Positions 50,421 to 60,909 of a DNA stretch of 64,000 bases are shown piece after piece; the first letter of the stretch is position 1, and each line of letters begins with the position of its first letter. The translations under genes were made by a program, and so were the position numbers. Origin of the DNA: Morchella semilibera (taxonomy: Eukaryota; Ascomycota; Pezizomycetes; Pezizales; Morchellaceae); assembly GCA_009192285.1 (NCBI GenBank), contig CM018605.1:1698530-1762529 (forward strand). Reading direction: 5' to 3'. Below the pieces are notes generated by a model that saw only the letters and a program-made list of their open reading frames with translations, searched no databases and was not told the origin of the DNA.

Positions 50421-51325
50421 ATCATGTAGTTTATAGCTTGGCTAGCTTTTGTACCACCCATCTATCCCTGTACTGTAGTCGCATAGGTGCTGTCTCGGGA
50501 TGGCTAGATCTTGAGGTACCTACAGTCAGCAGCACATTTACCCGTTGCTTTTTCCCGTCCCAGCCCGGAGAAAGAACCCACGGAGCCTTTGATACGTCGG
50601 CGGCGCTTTTCCGATGTTTCCACCGGAAATACCCGGCGCCGATGTTTTTCTCTAGATCGCTGTCCGAAATTTTGAGCTGCGGCACGGGGAAGTGCTATCT
50701 GTGGCGTTCTAGGGAAGATCTGAGTCTTATATACGGGTCGAAGCGGTGTCTCATCTACGAGTGATAGTTCATGCACGAATTAGTTGCGCGCCTAAAGATA
50801 AGATAAAGTGCAGGGTTATGTCCCGCTGGCGAAACTCACGCATTAGTGTGTCCTATGGAGGAAATGATTGACCGAAATAAAGCAGAAACGTGCGGAGTTT
50901 GAATTTTAAGTATTCTAAAGACTAATGATGCGGCGAACGTGATCTGTAGCAAAACAGGAGTCTCATGACCATGAGAGAGATTTCTCCAGTGTCTGGTGCG
51001 TCCGGCACATTATTTCGCTCATTTCTTAGCCTTGGCAGTTTTCTAATCAATAGTCATGCACAAAAGCGGGAAGTTTTATTTCTAATGTGCTAAGAAAGGC
51101 TCACTGACACTCGCTCCGTAGGGCCCGGAAGGACCATTATATCTGTTGCTGGATATTTTTTTTAATTTAATAACACAACACATGCACATCTTTTTCGTCT
51201 CGTAATAAAAGACTCTCCAGTTTTAAAACTACACTGCCGCTAAAGAATGGCCCATCCTATCCAGCAATCCGGATTTAAATCAGAATAAAAAAAAAAGAAA
51301 AGGGTGAACTTAAATTTGTTTCTAC
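50421..51325. other. Gene-free stretch downstream of 6PGDH
   Basis: AT-rich, no recognised gene. Overlapping short frames on both strands near 50.43-50.78 kb lack support. The last 100 bp form the 3' region of the 6PGDH gene. Confidence 0.45.
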
Positions 51326-53543
51326 TTAAGCAAGATATGTTGATGCAGAAACGTTCCCTCCTCTTCCGGTCCAGTTGATGTGAATGTCCTTTCCTTCTAC
51401 CAAAGAGGCAGAAGCACACTCGGGCTTGACACGGAAAGTGTGGGCACCTGGAAGAAGGTTAGAGCCTAACAAAACGGCAAAAATATCTCTCTCATGGAAA
51501 AAAGAACATACCAAAGTAATCACGCTGGGCCTGCAACAGGTTGGCGGGCAGGTTCTTGGTCCTGTAGCCGTCGTAGAAGGAGAGAGCGGTTGAGAAGCAA
51601 GGTGTAGGGATACCGAATTCGATACCCTTGGCAATGGCTCTCCGCCATCCGGGTTGCGCCTTGTGGATAGCGGCTTTGAAGAAGTCATCGAACAACAAAT
51701 TCTCGAGGTCGGGCTTGGCACGGTAGGCCTTGGTGATGTCCGCAAGGAAGACAGAGCGAATGATGCACCCGCCACGCCACATGAGGGCGATGGCAGGGTT
51801 GTTCAACTTCCAACCGTACTCTTTGGCAGCCTAACGCATTGAGGTGAGTGTTTTGTAGTGGAGAATAGTAGAAGGGCAGCAAGATAATATACCTCACGGA
51901 TAAGCATGAATCCCTGAGCGTAGGAGATGATCTTGCTAGCGTACAGAGCCTACAAAGTTCAAATTAGCCTAAATTCTGTGTGAATTATTGGATTCCACTA
52001 ACCTGTTCAAGGTCGGCAATGGCGGCCTCCCTGTCACCAGTGAAAGGAGGGATTTCAGGTCCCTCAAGGACCTCTGAGGCCCTAGTGCGCTCGGCCTTGA
52101 TCGAGGAAAGGCATCTAGCAAAGACGGACTCTCCGATCAAGGTAACGGGCATACCAAGGTCAAGAGCGTTGATAGCGGTCCACTTTCCGGTACCCTTCTG
52201 ACCAGCACTGTCGAGGATCTTCTCAACGAGCGGGGTGCCATCCTCGGGGTCGTTGTACCTCAGAATGTCGCGGGTGATCTCGATGAGGAAAGAGTCCAAA
52301 ACACCAGTGTTCCACTTGGCGAAAACATCACCAATCTCAGAGCTGGTCATCCCAAGACCGCGCTTCATGATATCGTAGGCCTATTTTAGGGGAGTTAGGG
52401 ATGTTTCATATTCCATCTCAGGATCAATTGCGCCTACCTCGCAGATCAACTGCATGTCACCGTACTCAATACCGTTGTGAACCATCTTGACGAAATGACC
52501 AGAACCCTCATCACCAACCCACTCACAGCAGGCCTCACCATCAGACTTGGCAGAAATGGCCTGCAAGATATCCTTGATGTATGGCCAAGCCTCCTCATTA
52601 CCACCAGGCATGATGGAAGGACCATATCTGGCACCCTCCTCACCACCAGAAACACCGGCACCGACGAAGCGGATCTGCTTCTCGGCAAGGTACCTGGTGC
52701 GGCGGTTGGAGTCGGGGAAATGGGAGTTGCCTCCATCAATAATGATATCGCCGGAGGTCAGGAATGGGAGAAGAGAGGCAATGAAGTCGTCAACAGCAGG
52801 ACCAGCCTTGACGAGCAACATGATCTTACGGGGAGTCTTCAACTTCTCACAAAATTCCTGGATGGAGTGGGCTCCAACAATGCTCTTCCCTATAATCTGT
52901 TTAGAAGCTATGCAAACGTAGCCACTGCAATTCCTAATACATACCCTTGGCCTCATTCTCCAAGAAGTGGTCGACCTTAGCAACAGTTCTATTGAAGGCA
53001 ACGACAGTGAATTCTATTCTCCTAATTAGCGGCAGCACACAATATTTAATTTGCTTCTTAGGACATACTGTTGTCCGCAATGTTCAAGATCAAGTTCTGA
53101 CCCATAACGGCCAGACCAATGAGACCGAAATCTATTCCACCATCATTAGTATCCCAGTTTCCTTAAGCTCTCGTTCGCTTCCTCGGAGACTTTTTCCGCC
53201 TAAAACTAGAAGAGGAAAAAGCAAAAATAATCCCCGAGGAAGAAATATAGTCTTTACTAGAATTGAATTGGATAGTACTAACCACCACTAGGTGTTGGAT
53301 GCGCAAACCCGCCAGTAATAGCGGCCAGTCGCGCACTAAAGTCAGCGAAAAGATCTTCAACATTAAAGTCTGAGTCGAAACTTAAATTTCTCCCCCGAAG
53401 ATAGCATAAAAATTAAACAATGGAGCTTTTATTGCAAGTTCAGAGGGTTTGGTATGGGCAAAGTGGGGTTATGTTGCTAGAGCGGGGATCAGAAGTCTAT
53501 GACGAAACGGTATTACTTACACTGCCTTCGTTTCTTCAGCCAT
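51326..53543 (-). CDS. gnd1: 6-phosphogluconate dehydrogenase, with a 5-nt microexon
   Basis: Decarboxylating dehydrogenase of the oxidative pentose phosphate pathway: 6-phosphogluconate + NADP to ribulose 5-phosphate + CO2 + NADPH; cytosolic. Nine exons: 53521-53543, 53283-53287, 53069-53131, 52945-53013, 52438-52889, 52003-52380, 51893-51949, 51512-51830 and 51326-51447. They sum to 1488 nt, 495 aa, the family length. The Rossmann motif is DFGLIGLAVMGQNL (about 10-23). Others are VGAGVSGGEEGARYGPS, the catalytic segment GSGHFVKMVHNGIEYGDMQ, GQKGTGKWT, WRGGCIIRS and C-terminal NWTGRGGNVSASTY. Exon 1 ends MAEETKA plus GT. Only a 5-nt exon TGGTG (between ACCTAG and GTTAGT) brings this into frame with the D of DFGLIG. 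A 2-nt exon TG at the same acceptor is a weaker alternative. Divergent from MPC1. Confidence 0.93.
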
Positions 53544-54524
53544 GGTTGAGTATTTAAAATTGTATGGAAGAAGATAAAATGATTTTTTTATCTGAGGTCT
53601 AAGGTTGCGGAGGAATGCAGGTAGAATGGTGATTGACAGGATGAGGAGGGAAGGGAGGGGAAAGAAAGAAGAGAAGAGGAGGGAGGAGGGGCTAGTTATG
53701 GAGGGGCAGGACGAGAGATGCCTTATGGCCACTAGCCCTTGGGGTAGGGCGGAACATGGCGGATAAAAACGAGTTAACTGGGCGTCATGTTTTCTATTCG
53801 TTTCGGTACCGTCTCGTCTCCTTGCTCGCTGCATTTCCGTCCGTTGATACTTAGTATGTAATGTAATCAAATTCTATGTATACATGGGATGCATTCCGTA
53901 GCGGGTGGGTGCGTGGGTGGCCCTGTTGCCTGTAACTTATGTAAAAGAGCATTTGTAAATCCATCTTGCAGTTGTTTGTCAGTTGTATGTCGTCTGAGTG
54001 GATAAGGCTTAGTGGGGTTTAGTGCAGTAGAAAATATCGAGCTGGGTGTTGCCGCCAAGCCAGATATGCATGTCCTTTTTTCCCCACTCTGAGACCATAC
54101 GAGTAAAAGAAAAATTGAAAATCTCAAAGACGAAACAGGCTTCCGAGACTGTGAAGCAAAAGGAAGGAGAAGTACTCACCAGCGACAATCTATTGTTGCA
54201 TATAAATACATTTTATGTAGGTAGAATGTCATTGTTCTGTTTACGAGTTCTTGGGTCAAGGACCAGGGTCTTTCTATCATGTAATCTTCGTACCTGGGTC
54301 CCACAGTATGGTACAGCTACCGACCGAACCAAAAGCCAAAGATTTGCTGGCTCACAAGAGCAATTCCCCTCCACGAAACCTCTTCCCTTCCATCAACTCC
54401 AACTGCTCTATCCAACAAAAATCCGCCCCTTCTTCCTCCCTCTACAGCCCCGTGCCTGAGATTCGAATCCTAGTAACAAAACAACCTCACCAAACCAACT
54501 CATAGCCCCCCGCAAGCAGCATCC
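53544..54524. promoter_or_regulatory. Divergent promoter region, 6PGDH / MPC1
   Basis: A 981-bp gap between head-to-head starts at 53543 and 54525. CT-rich on the 6PGDH strand just upstream of its start (53636-53700) and CT/CA-rich before MPC1 (54360-54520). No gene between. Confidence 0.5.
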
Positions 54525-55302
54525 ATGGCTTCAATGATATCCGCCCTCAACGCCAAAATTCGGAGCAATCCGACGATGAGCTACTTCTGCTCCACCCGTG
54601 CGTCATCGGCCTATTTCCCTCAATGTTCACAACAGGAGTAATTTGCTCATTGACTGGCTATTTAGACTTCTGGGGACCGGCTTCCAACTTCGGAATTCCA
54701 GTCGCAGCGGTGTTGGACATTACCCGAAAGGACCCTGAGGTGTATGTGAATTTTCCACTCCGTTCGGTCTGCTTTGCTGCAAGAGAAATGCTGACAACAA
54801 TGTTTAATATAGTATCTCGGGGAAGATGACTACTGCGCTCCTCGTCTACTCAGCAGTCTTCATGAGATACTCGTACGCCTACCCAAACTTCTCCCGTACT
54901 CACTTAGCTAGCTCGCCACGATACTAATATGTTGCACTATGTAGAATGGCTGTTACTCCGAAGAACTATCTCCTCTTCGGTATGCCGCGATATTTACCGC
55001 TATCCCAATATCCTTGTCTTTATCTCCGCCGTTATGTCCGCTAACTACGACAATAGGATGCCACTTTGTCAATGAGCTTGCACAGATGGCGCAGAGCTAC
55101 CGCTATATTACCTACTGGAAGTATGTCTCAGTTACCCTCTCCTCTTGTATTGTCGCGCCCTCCTTCATTATGGGCTAACAAAGATCACAGCTACGGAGGC
55201 CGTGAGGCAGCGCTCGCGCAGAGGGCAAAGGAAGCGGAAAAAACCGTCGTCGAGAAGGCGAAGGAGCTCGTCCCAGAAGCCATTAAGGGTTCCTCCAAGT
55301 AG
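54525..55302 (+). CDS. mpc1: Mitochondrial pyruvate carrier subunit 1
   Basis: Small inner-membrane protein that forms a heterodimer with MPC2 or MPC3 to import pyruvate. Six exons: 54525-54597, 54666-54741, 54813-54872, 54945-54979, 55057-55120 and 55191-55302, giving 139 aa. The family core is continuous across the junctions: STHFWGPASNFGIPVAAVLD, ISGKMTTALLVYSAVFMRYS, VTPKNYLLFGCHFVNELAQM and QSYRYITYW. The C-terminal extension is charged and helical (AKEAEKTVVEKAKELVPEA), as in many fungal MPC1 proteins. Exon 4 is only 35 nt. The ATG at 54525 is in good context (ATCCATGG); an in-frame ATG three codons later (54534) is an alternative. No defect is seen. Confidence 0.92.
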
Positions 55303-58300
55303 AAGAAAACTCTGTATTTATATCGTATATAAAGAAGAGCCCGGGTTCCTACTTAGATATCATACAAATAAATGTTGGGAATTGGGATCTAGTTTTTTTT
55401 CTTTGTCGAGAGTTACGTGTGCCGATGGTAGAATTTAGGGCGAGCGACGGGGTAGATGGGGTATTCGTGATTTTGTGACCTACATGTATGTAGTCTGGAC
55501 TGGCCGAGTGAGGTTACATGAACCACTTAAAATCCCAACGCCCAAGGAAGAATTTGAAATGACGTATCGGCTGAATAAATATTCATATCTCCTCCTGGGT
55601 AGGACGCAGGTGTAAGCTACACGTACCCTCCATCCGGGTCGATCTTATCGTGGGGGGGGGGGGGGGCGATATCCTTATGCAAACATCTTACGACCTCCCG
55701 CATCTTGGTGGATACACGTGCATGTGCGATCACACCATAATTCATGCATAGCACAACCTGTCTCCCGTTCACTTAAAAGTTTGACAGCTCTTTCCTCCAC
55801 CCATACATAACACCGACTTAGGACCCTTAGTATGCGTGATGTGATGGCCCACGGGCAAGTAACCGCCCAGCCATTCCTCCCATCATACCTATTCTCAGAG
55901 ATAAACCAACATGATGACCTTTCAGCACTTCCTCGCAAGGGTTCAGGAACGCGTTCGTATTCAGAGAGGTTCTTTTGTCTCATCCATGCCCTGTGCTCTG
56001 GAACCAACTGCTGATCCGTGAGCAGGCAACGCGCAAACACCGCGGAGAAGCTCCGAAGACGCACAGAACACCCCGCAATGATTCCTAGAGATCCTATCAA
56101 ATCCAACCAATACATCCAGAAACTTCTCGGGGCTCCTAGGATGTCATATAGGTGCTTCTTATGCAATCACTAGATATCACTCGGACTCTGTTTTTCTCTG
56201 TTAAATGCTGCGAACTTTTGAGGGGCCACCTCCGCCACCATGACAACCATGAACCAGTTCTCAGGAGTACAGACGGCGTAATTCTGGGGGAATCCCCTCC
56301 AGGTGCACGGTGCACTATGCGGCCCCCTTAAATGCTGGCAGCTCCACCAGCAAAAGAGGTAGTTAGTGGGATCGGGACGAAAGCAACACAACCTGGTCCC
56401 CCTTCATCAATGGCGAAAATCAGCCTAGGGGGGTTTCTAGGTCTGGGTGATTATTGACGAGAGCTTCCATAAGTGGCGCCCCCTCTAGAGATGCTTATCC
56501 CCATCTCAGATTCAAGCCAACTATCCTGCAGCTGACGATAAATGCTAACGGAAATTAGTGCAGGAAGTTCTATCTAGACCTGTTTACGAGATAAAAAGTG
56601 GCCCAGATTTAAAATAAACAAAGTTTTGTCTTGAAATACACAGAAACTCAAGAATCTACGAAAAACCAAATCTGCTGTCACCTGTACCGAGGAAGCACGA
56701 ACCGCCCACTGAAGGTCAGACTACACCCCTCTCCGTACCCAGCCAGCGAAAAAACCTAGTACGAAACTAGTACGAAATTATGGTTCTTCCCTGCTTCCCC
56801 TTCTGCGTTACAGACCCCGCCGCGATAACTAAAGTTAAGCCTAGATATATCCGCATGGATAACTAGTTAACGAGTTGGGAGGAGGAGTTCTATTCAAACA
56901 GCGTAAAAGCCTTAAGCTCTAAGAGATTTTGAGCGATGTACCGATATACCGCTTCCCTAACGGTGAAGCCCAGCAGAAAGTCCGAATAAAATTAGTAGAT
57001 TAACAACAACAAAAAAAAAAATAGCAGGTCTGAAAGCAATGTTTCCCGGCTACGGATACCATACTTAGGCAAACCCAGGAGTGCTACTCCAACCGACACA
57101 CGGGCCGGGGGCCAGGAACCAGGAACCAGGAACCAGGAAATCCGTAACGCTGCCCCAGGCAGCAACCCTGCGTAGCCTTTCACATGGTCTGGACTGATGC
57201 CCTTTGAGATGCCCTTTGAGATAAGTATATAGCTGCGGGGAGTTGGGTTGGAGCTTTGGAACTGCTAGCTAGGATATGGCCTGAGCCGGCCCCTATCTTA
57301 TCCAAGCCCCCGTGTATCGGATCCTCCACAGTATACCCATTGCATATTATTACCATTCTCCATCATACTCCACACCCCACTCACACGTACCCCCCGCGCG
57401 CTTCGTGCCTGGGGTAGCCCGAACTCAGAAATTCTGGAGAAATATCCAACAATAAAGACTAATCACGGACCCGAAACCATCACCCTAAACCCCACCAAAC
57501 GCAAACCTCGCCCTCCCTGAGCCAAGGACGGAGGCTAGTAACCCTATTTCGCGGCGTTATTCCAAACAAAGCCCCCCGAAACCTTCCGTGTGCAGCACCG
57601 GCTGGAGGATCGAGGGTGAAAACCCGTCCAGTAGAGGAAACGGTTTTATAAAGGTTTGCTACCAGTGGCCCGGGCTAGAGCAAATTATGTCGCCCCTGTC
57701 GCTCGCAGGCTTCTATCACCAGCTCATGCTCTAACGCCTCCTAGGAATTCCAGCAGCCCCGTCTGACCTCGGCAGACTGAGCCAGGTTATCCAGTTTGAA
57801 GAATGAGACAGAAGAACTAGAGTACCTATAAGAACTGTAATCCAGGACCAGGGCCTCGGGGGGTTTTGGTCGGACTGGGTTGGGCTGGACTGGACTGGGC
57901 GAGGTAGACGGGCTGGAGTGAGCTGGAGTGAACTGGTACACAACAAAGCCTGAGATTACCACCGATACTAAACCCAAAGTATCTTGCTTTGTAGAGTAGT
58001 CGACTGTAGGTACATATAACTTAACAGTGCCGGCAGCCCTGTCGGTCGGTCAAGTCCGGTGCAGCAGTCCTGGACTGGACTAGACAAAACTCAAACTGGA
58101 GCGGGGTGCACACAAAACTGTGCATGTATAGACACCACATCGAGGTAGAATCCTAGATAGGGACAGTAAGTGATAGCGTAGAAGAAACCGTCTGCCGTGC
58201 CGGAGGGTAGTAGGTACCAACACCAATGTACTTGTTATTCATAGCAGGTGAGGGCTAAATACTCTAGGTACCTACGTGTAGTGAACCCTGTGCCAGATAC

Positions 58301-59790
58301 TTTGTGTCTTATACACTCAACTCTACTGATCGCCTATTGATATATACAGATACACATGACCAAACCCATATATTAAGAACATCCAGCGCCATTCGCTTGA
58401 TCAAATGACATCCCAAGATGCACCCTGGGGCCACACATCCATCTACGTATGGTAATGTCTCCAGCCCATCCTAACCCACCCCGACACCCTCCCTCCACAA
58501 AAAAACGCCCAATGCCAAGAGTGTACGAGAGTTATTATTATTATTACGCCCAATGCCCAAAGCGCCAAGACCAAAATATCCCATACATACGATTCGACCC
58601 ATCCCAACCCCCGAGTGACACTCCATGATTCCAGCCTCACCTCGCACCGAGACACCACACTCGGTACATCCACCAACCACACCGCAGCAAGCTGCATATG
58701 TCGGTGTCGCCGCTCTGCTCGCCGCCTGCCTCGTGAGAAACTATCGGACGAACCCGGATTTTTGCCCACTCTCTCTACATACTGCTCTACTCAGCTCAGC
58801 AGATATATATACATACACCCCCCCCCTCTCCCGCCCCTACATGTAGCCACTTTGTATGTATATAGTTAGTTTTGTACTGGTTATTTGATCCAACTTGCCA
58901 CTCCTGGATATCCGATCCCGTTCGATCTTTTTCATCGACAAGGCGCCCAGAGCTGTGTGTAGATATATTTAAGGATTTCAATCATGGCTGGTGATGGATT
59001 CATAATCGGTCAATTTTCTGGTTTGTTGTGTGTGATACAGTGGAATAATGAATTAATAAGTGAGTGAGTGAGATAGGGTACCTACTATAGGTAGTAGGTA
59101 CATACGCTACCCTACGGCATTCGCCTTTCTGCTCTAGTTCCAGCCGAGTACTAAGTATGTAGCTAAAGTAATCCCAAATCTATATTAAGCCTGACCTACC
59201 TACCCCCCCAGCTGGTTATGTACCTACACGTGACTTCAAACTTCAGCACTTCAATTTCCCTTTCATTGGGAGTGGAAACAAAGGAGCATAAAGGAAACGG
59301 GAAACTGCTTCATTTCTAGAGATCCAACTCCTGCGTATAAATATCCCGTAAATGTCCGTTTCACCCTAGTTTCGCCCGGTTGAGCCGCCAACGAGATGCG
59401 GCGTTCTGATTCGCCCTGGAAATGCAGAGCGCATGCGCGCACACACCCTCGTATTATTTTATTTTTTTGCGCCGCTCAGTGATTGCGTACTAGACGTGCC
59501 CTGTTACTGCATGTAGAAAAAAAAAAGGGAAAGAGAATGAGACAGAAGATTTACAGTGGAGGTATTCTATTGAACTGTACCGATACAGGGTGCGCGCACA
59601 TTCGATGCATGACGAGCGCCTAGGATGGAGACTGGCCTCATAAGACCGACAAGGCCCACCTAGCTAGCTTCCTCAATCCCTCTCGAGACAAGTTTGCACA
59701 ATCACTTAATCGCCTCAGAAGACATACCTCCATAAAAACAACTTCGGCTGCTAACTCAACCCCCCCCCCCCTTCCAACAATCACCAAACA
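55303..59790. other. Large gene-poor region
   Basis: 4.5 kb without a gene I can support. It holds TACATGTA at 55481 and 58838, a G15 run at 55652-55666, four tandem CCAGGAA units near 57112-57138, GGACT-rich repeats at 57875-57900 and 58068-58085, TATAAATA at 59335, and C-rich DNA just before the next start. A minus-strand open stretch at 55675-56391 is broken by two adjacent stops and is not called as a gene. Confidence 0.5.
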
Positions 59791-60189
59791 ATGTTCAAAT
59801 TCACACCCCTCCTCCTTCTGCTCCTCACACTCCTCATCACACTCGCACACGCATCACCACTCGTTCCCCGGGCTCTCACTTGCGAAACCAGCGATGGCTC
59901 CCCCACTCAAGAGAGCATCAAACTCTGCTACGAAGGTCTCCTCAGTTCCTCTAACGCGGGGAAAATATGCGCCAGGGTCGTTTTGGGCGGCGGCACATCC
60001 AGATGTGATACTGTCGCATCGTCTTCAGGCGCAATCATAACATATTGCGGTTTGTGGGATAACTCGGCAAGTTGCCAGGACCTGGCATACGCAGCAATGG
60101 ATATCCTGAACAGATGCAGAAACCCCGCTGGTAAGGCAGGTGGGACCACGACCTTGCCCAACGGAGGCATTGTTAAGGTGCATAAATAG
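59791..60189 (+). CDS. Secreted cysteine protein, 132 aa (family A, copy 2)
   Basis: Single exon. The signal peptide is MFKFTPLLLLLLTLLITLAH (cleavage near HASPL, about residue 22), followed by LVPR-A, which could be a propeptide site. The mature part has seven cysteines. The last four are spaced C-X13-C-X8-C-X13-C (RCDTVASSSGAIITYCG, SASC, NRC), the same as in the protein at 48958-49377. Both then end in a Gly-rich tail (here AGGTTTLPNGGIVKVHK). Sequence identity is low outside cysteines, the G after the second of the four, and the alanine-rich helix, so the two would be old duplicates. Function unknown; secreted effector-like or wall-associated by architecture. Confidence 0.82.
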   Translation: MFKFTPLLLLLLTLLITLAHASPLVPRALTCETSDGSPTQESIKLCYEGLLSSSNAGKICARVVLGGGTSRCDTVASSSGAIITYCGLWDNSASCQDLAYAAMDILNRCRNPAGKAGGTTTLPNGGIVKVHK

Positions 60190-60668
60190 AGGTCGCACGA
60201 GTTGGTTGAAATATGGGTGTTGGTTCCTGGCGAATCGAGTTATAATAATTTTTCCCTTATTTTCCTAGTGATGATAAGGCCTTGCAGTCGCTCCTTTTCT
60301 TTTTCTCTCTCTGTTTTTAGATTCCCATATTCTTTTTTCCCCCCCCAAAGTAGATAGGGCCTGTATGAACGGTAATTTACCTAAATGAGATTAATTAGTG
60401 GAGTTTTATTCGAGTGATATCTAGTGACCTAGGCAAACGCACCAAGAGGTGACCCAAACATGTGAAGTCACCTGTAGAAGTGAAATTTATCTCCGCCTAA
60501 CAGCTATTTCCAGCAAGTTTTGATATCTCTCCGGTAGGCAGTATAGGTTGCACACTCCAAGTCCACGATAGATGCCAGAATTCTTGCTAACTAGCTGGTA
60601 GGATGGTGTCGTAGAAGAACATGCAAATATAGTGCATATAATGTTGTATGTCCGAACTCGCCAATAAA
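60190..60668. other. 3' region and spacer
   Basis: T-rich 3' region of the secreted-protein gene to about 60350, then nothing recognisable. Confidence 0.4.
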
Positions 60669-60797
60669 CTAGCCGCAAGACATGCGAGGGTATGTATAAG
60701 CGGAGATTGCACCATTCTCCGAAAGATCGACACACAAAACGTCGTCAGCAGCCAAACTGAGCACCGTTGAGGCCCAGAAGATTTTTGTCATTTTCAT
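60669..60797 (-). CDS. Candidate short secreted ORF, 42 codons
   Basis: A minus-strand ATG at 60797 opens MKMTKIFWASTVLSLAADDV, a possible short signal peptide, and ends after SAYTYPRMSCG. A TATA-like sequence (TTTATATA on the minus strand) lies about 105-112 bp upstream near 60902-60909. The ORF is very short, the hydrophobic core is weak, and further exons to the left could not be connected in frame. Low confidence. Confidence 0.22.
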   Translation of the reverse strand: MKMTKIFWASTVLSLAADDVLCVDLSENGAISAYTYPRMSCG

Positions 60798-60909
60798 AGA
60801 ACTCGATTGATGGACAGTACTCCGGAGAAACACGAGTAGGAGAATGAGGAGCGATGTGATTGATGGAAATATTAGAACGGGACGGACCGAGGGGATGGAT
60901 TCTTTATAT

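Noticed and set aside
51326-51775. 149-codon minus-strand Ser/Pro-rich frame
   Set aside because: A shadow frame overlapping the last two exons of 6PGDH and the intron between them.
54440-54500. GATTCGAATCC word resembling a tRNA B-box
   Set aside because: No A-box at proper spacing and no cloverleaf could be drawn. Similar GTTCGA words at 13381 and 27270 also fail.
55675-56391. Minus-strand open stretch (163 and 73 codons in the same frame)
   Set aside because: Broken by two adjacent stops near 56167-56172, no ATG at the start of either half, no splice signals joining them, no recognised family. It might be a decayed gene, but that cannot be shown from sequence alone.
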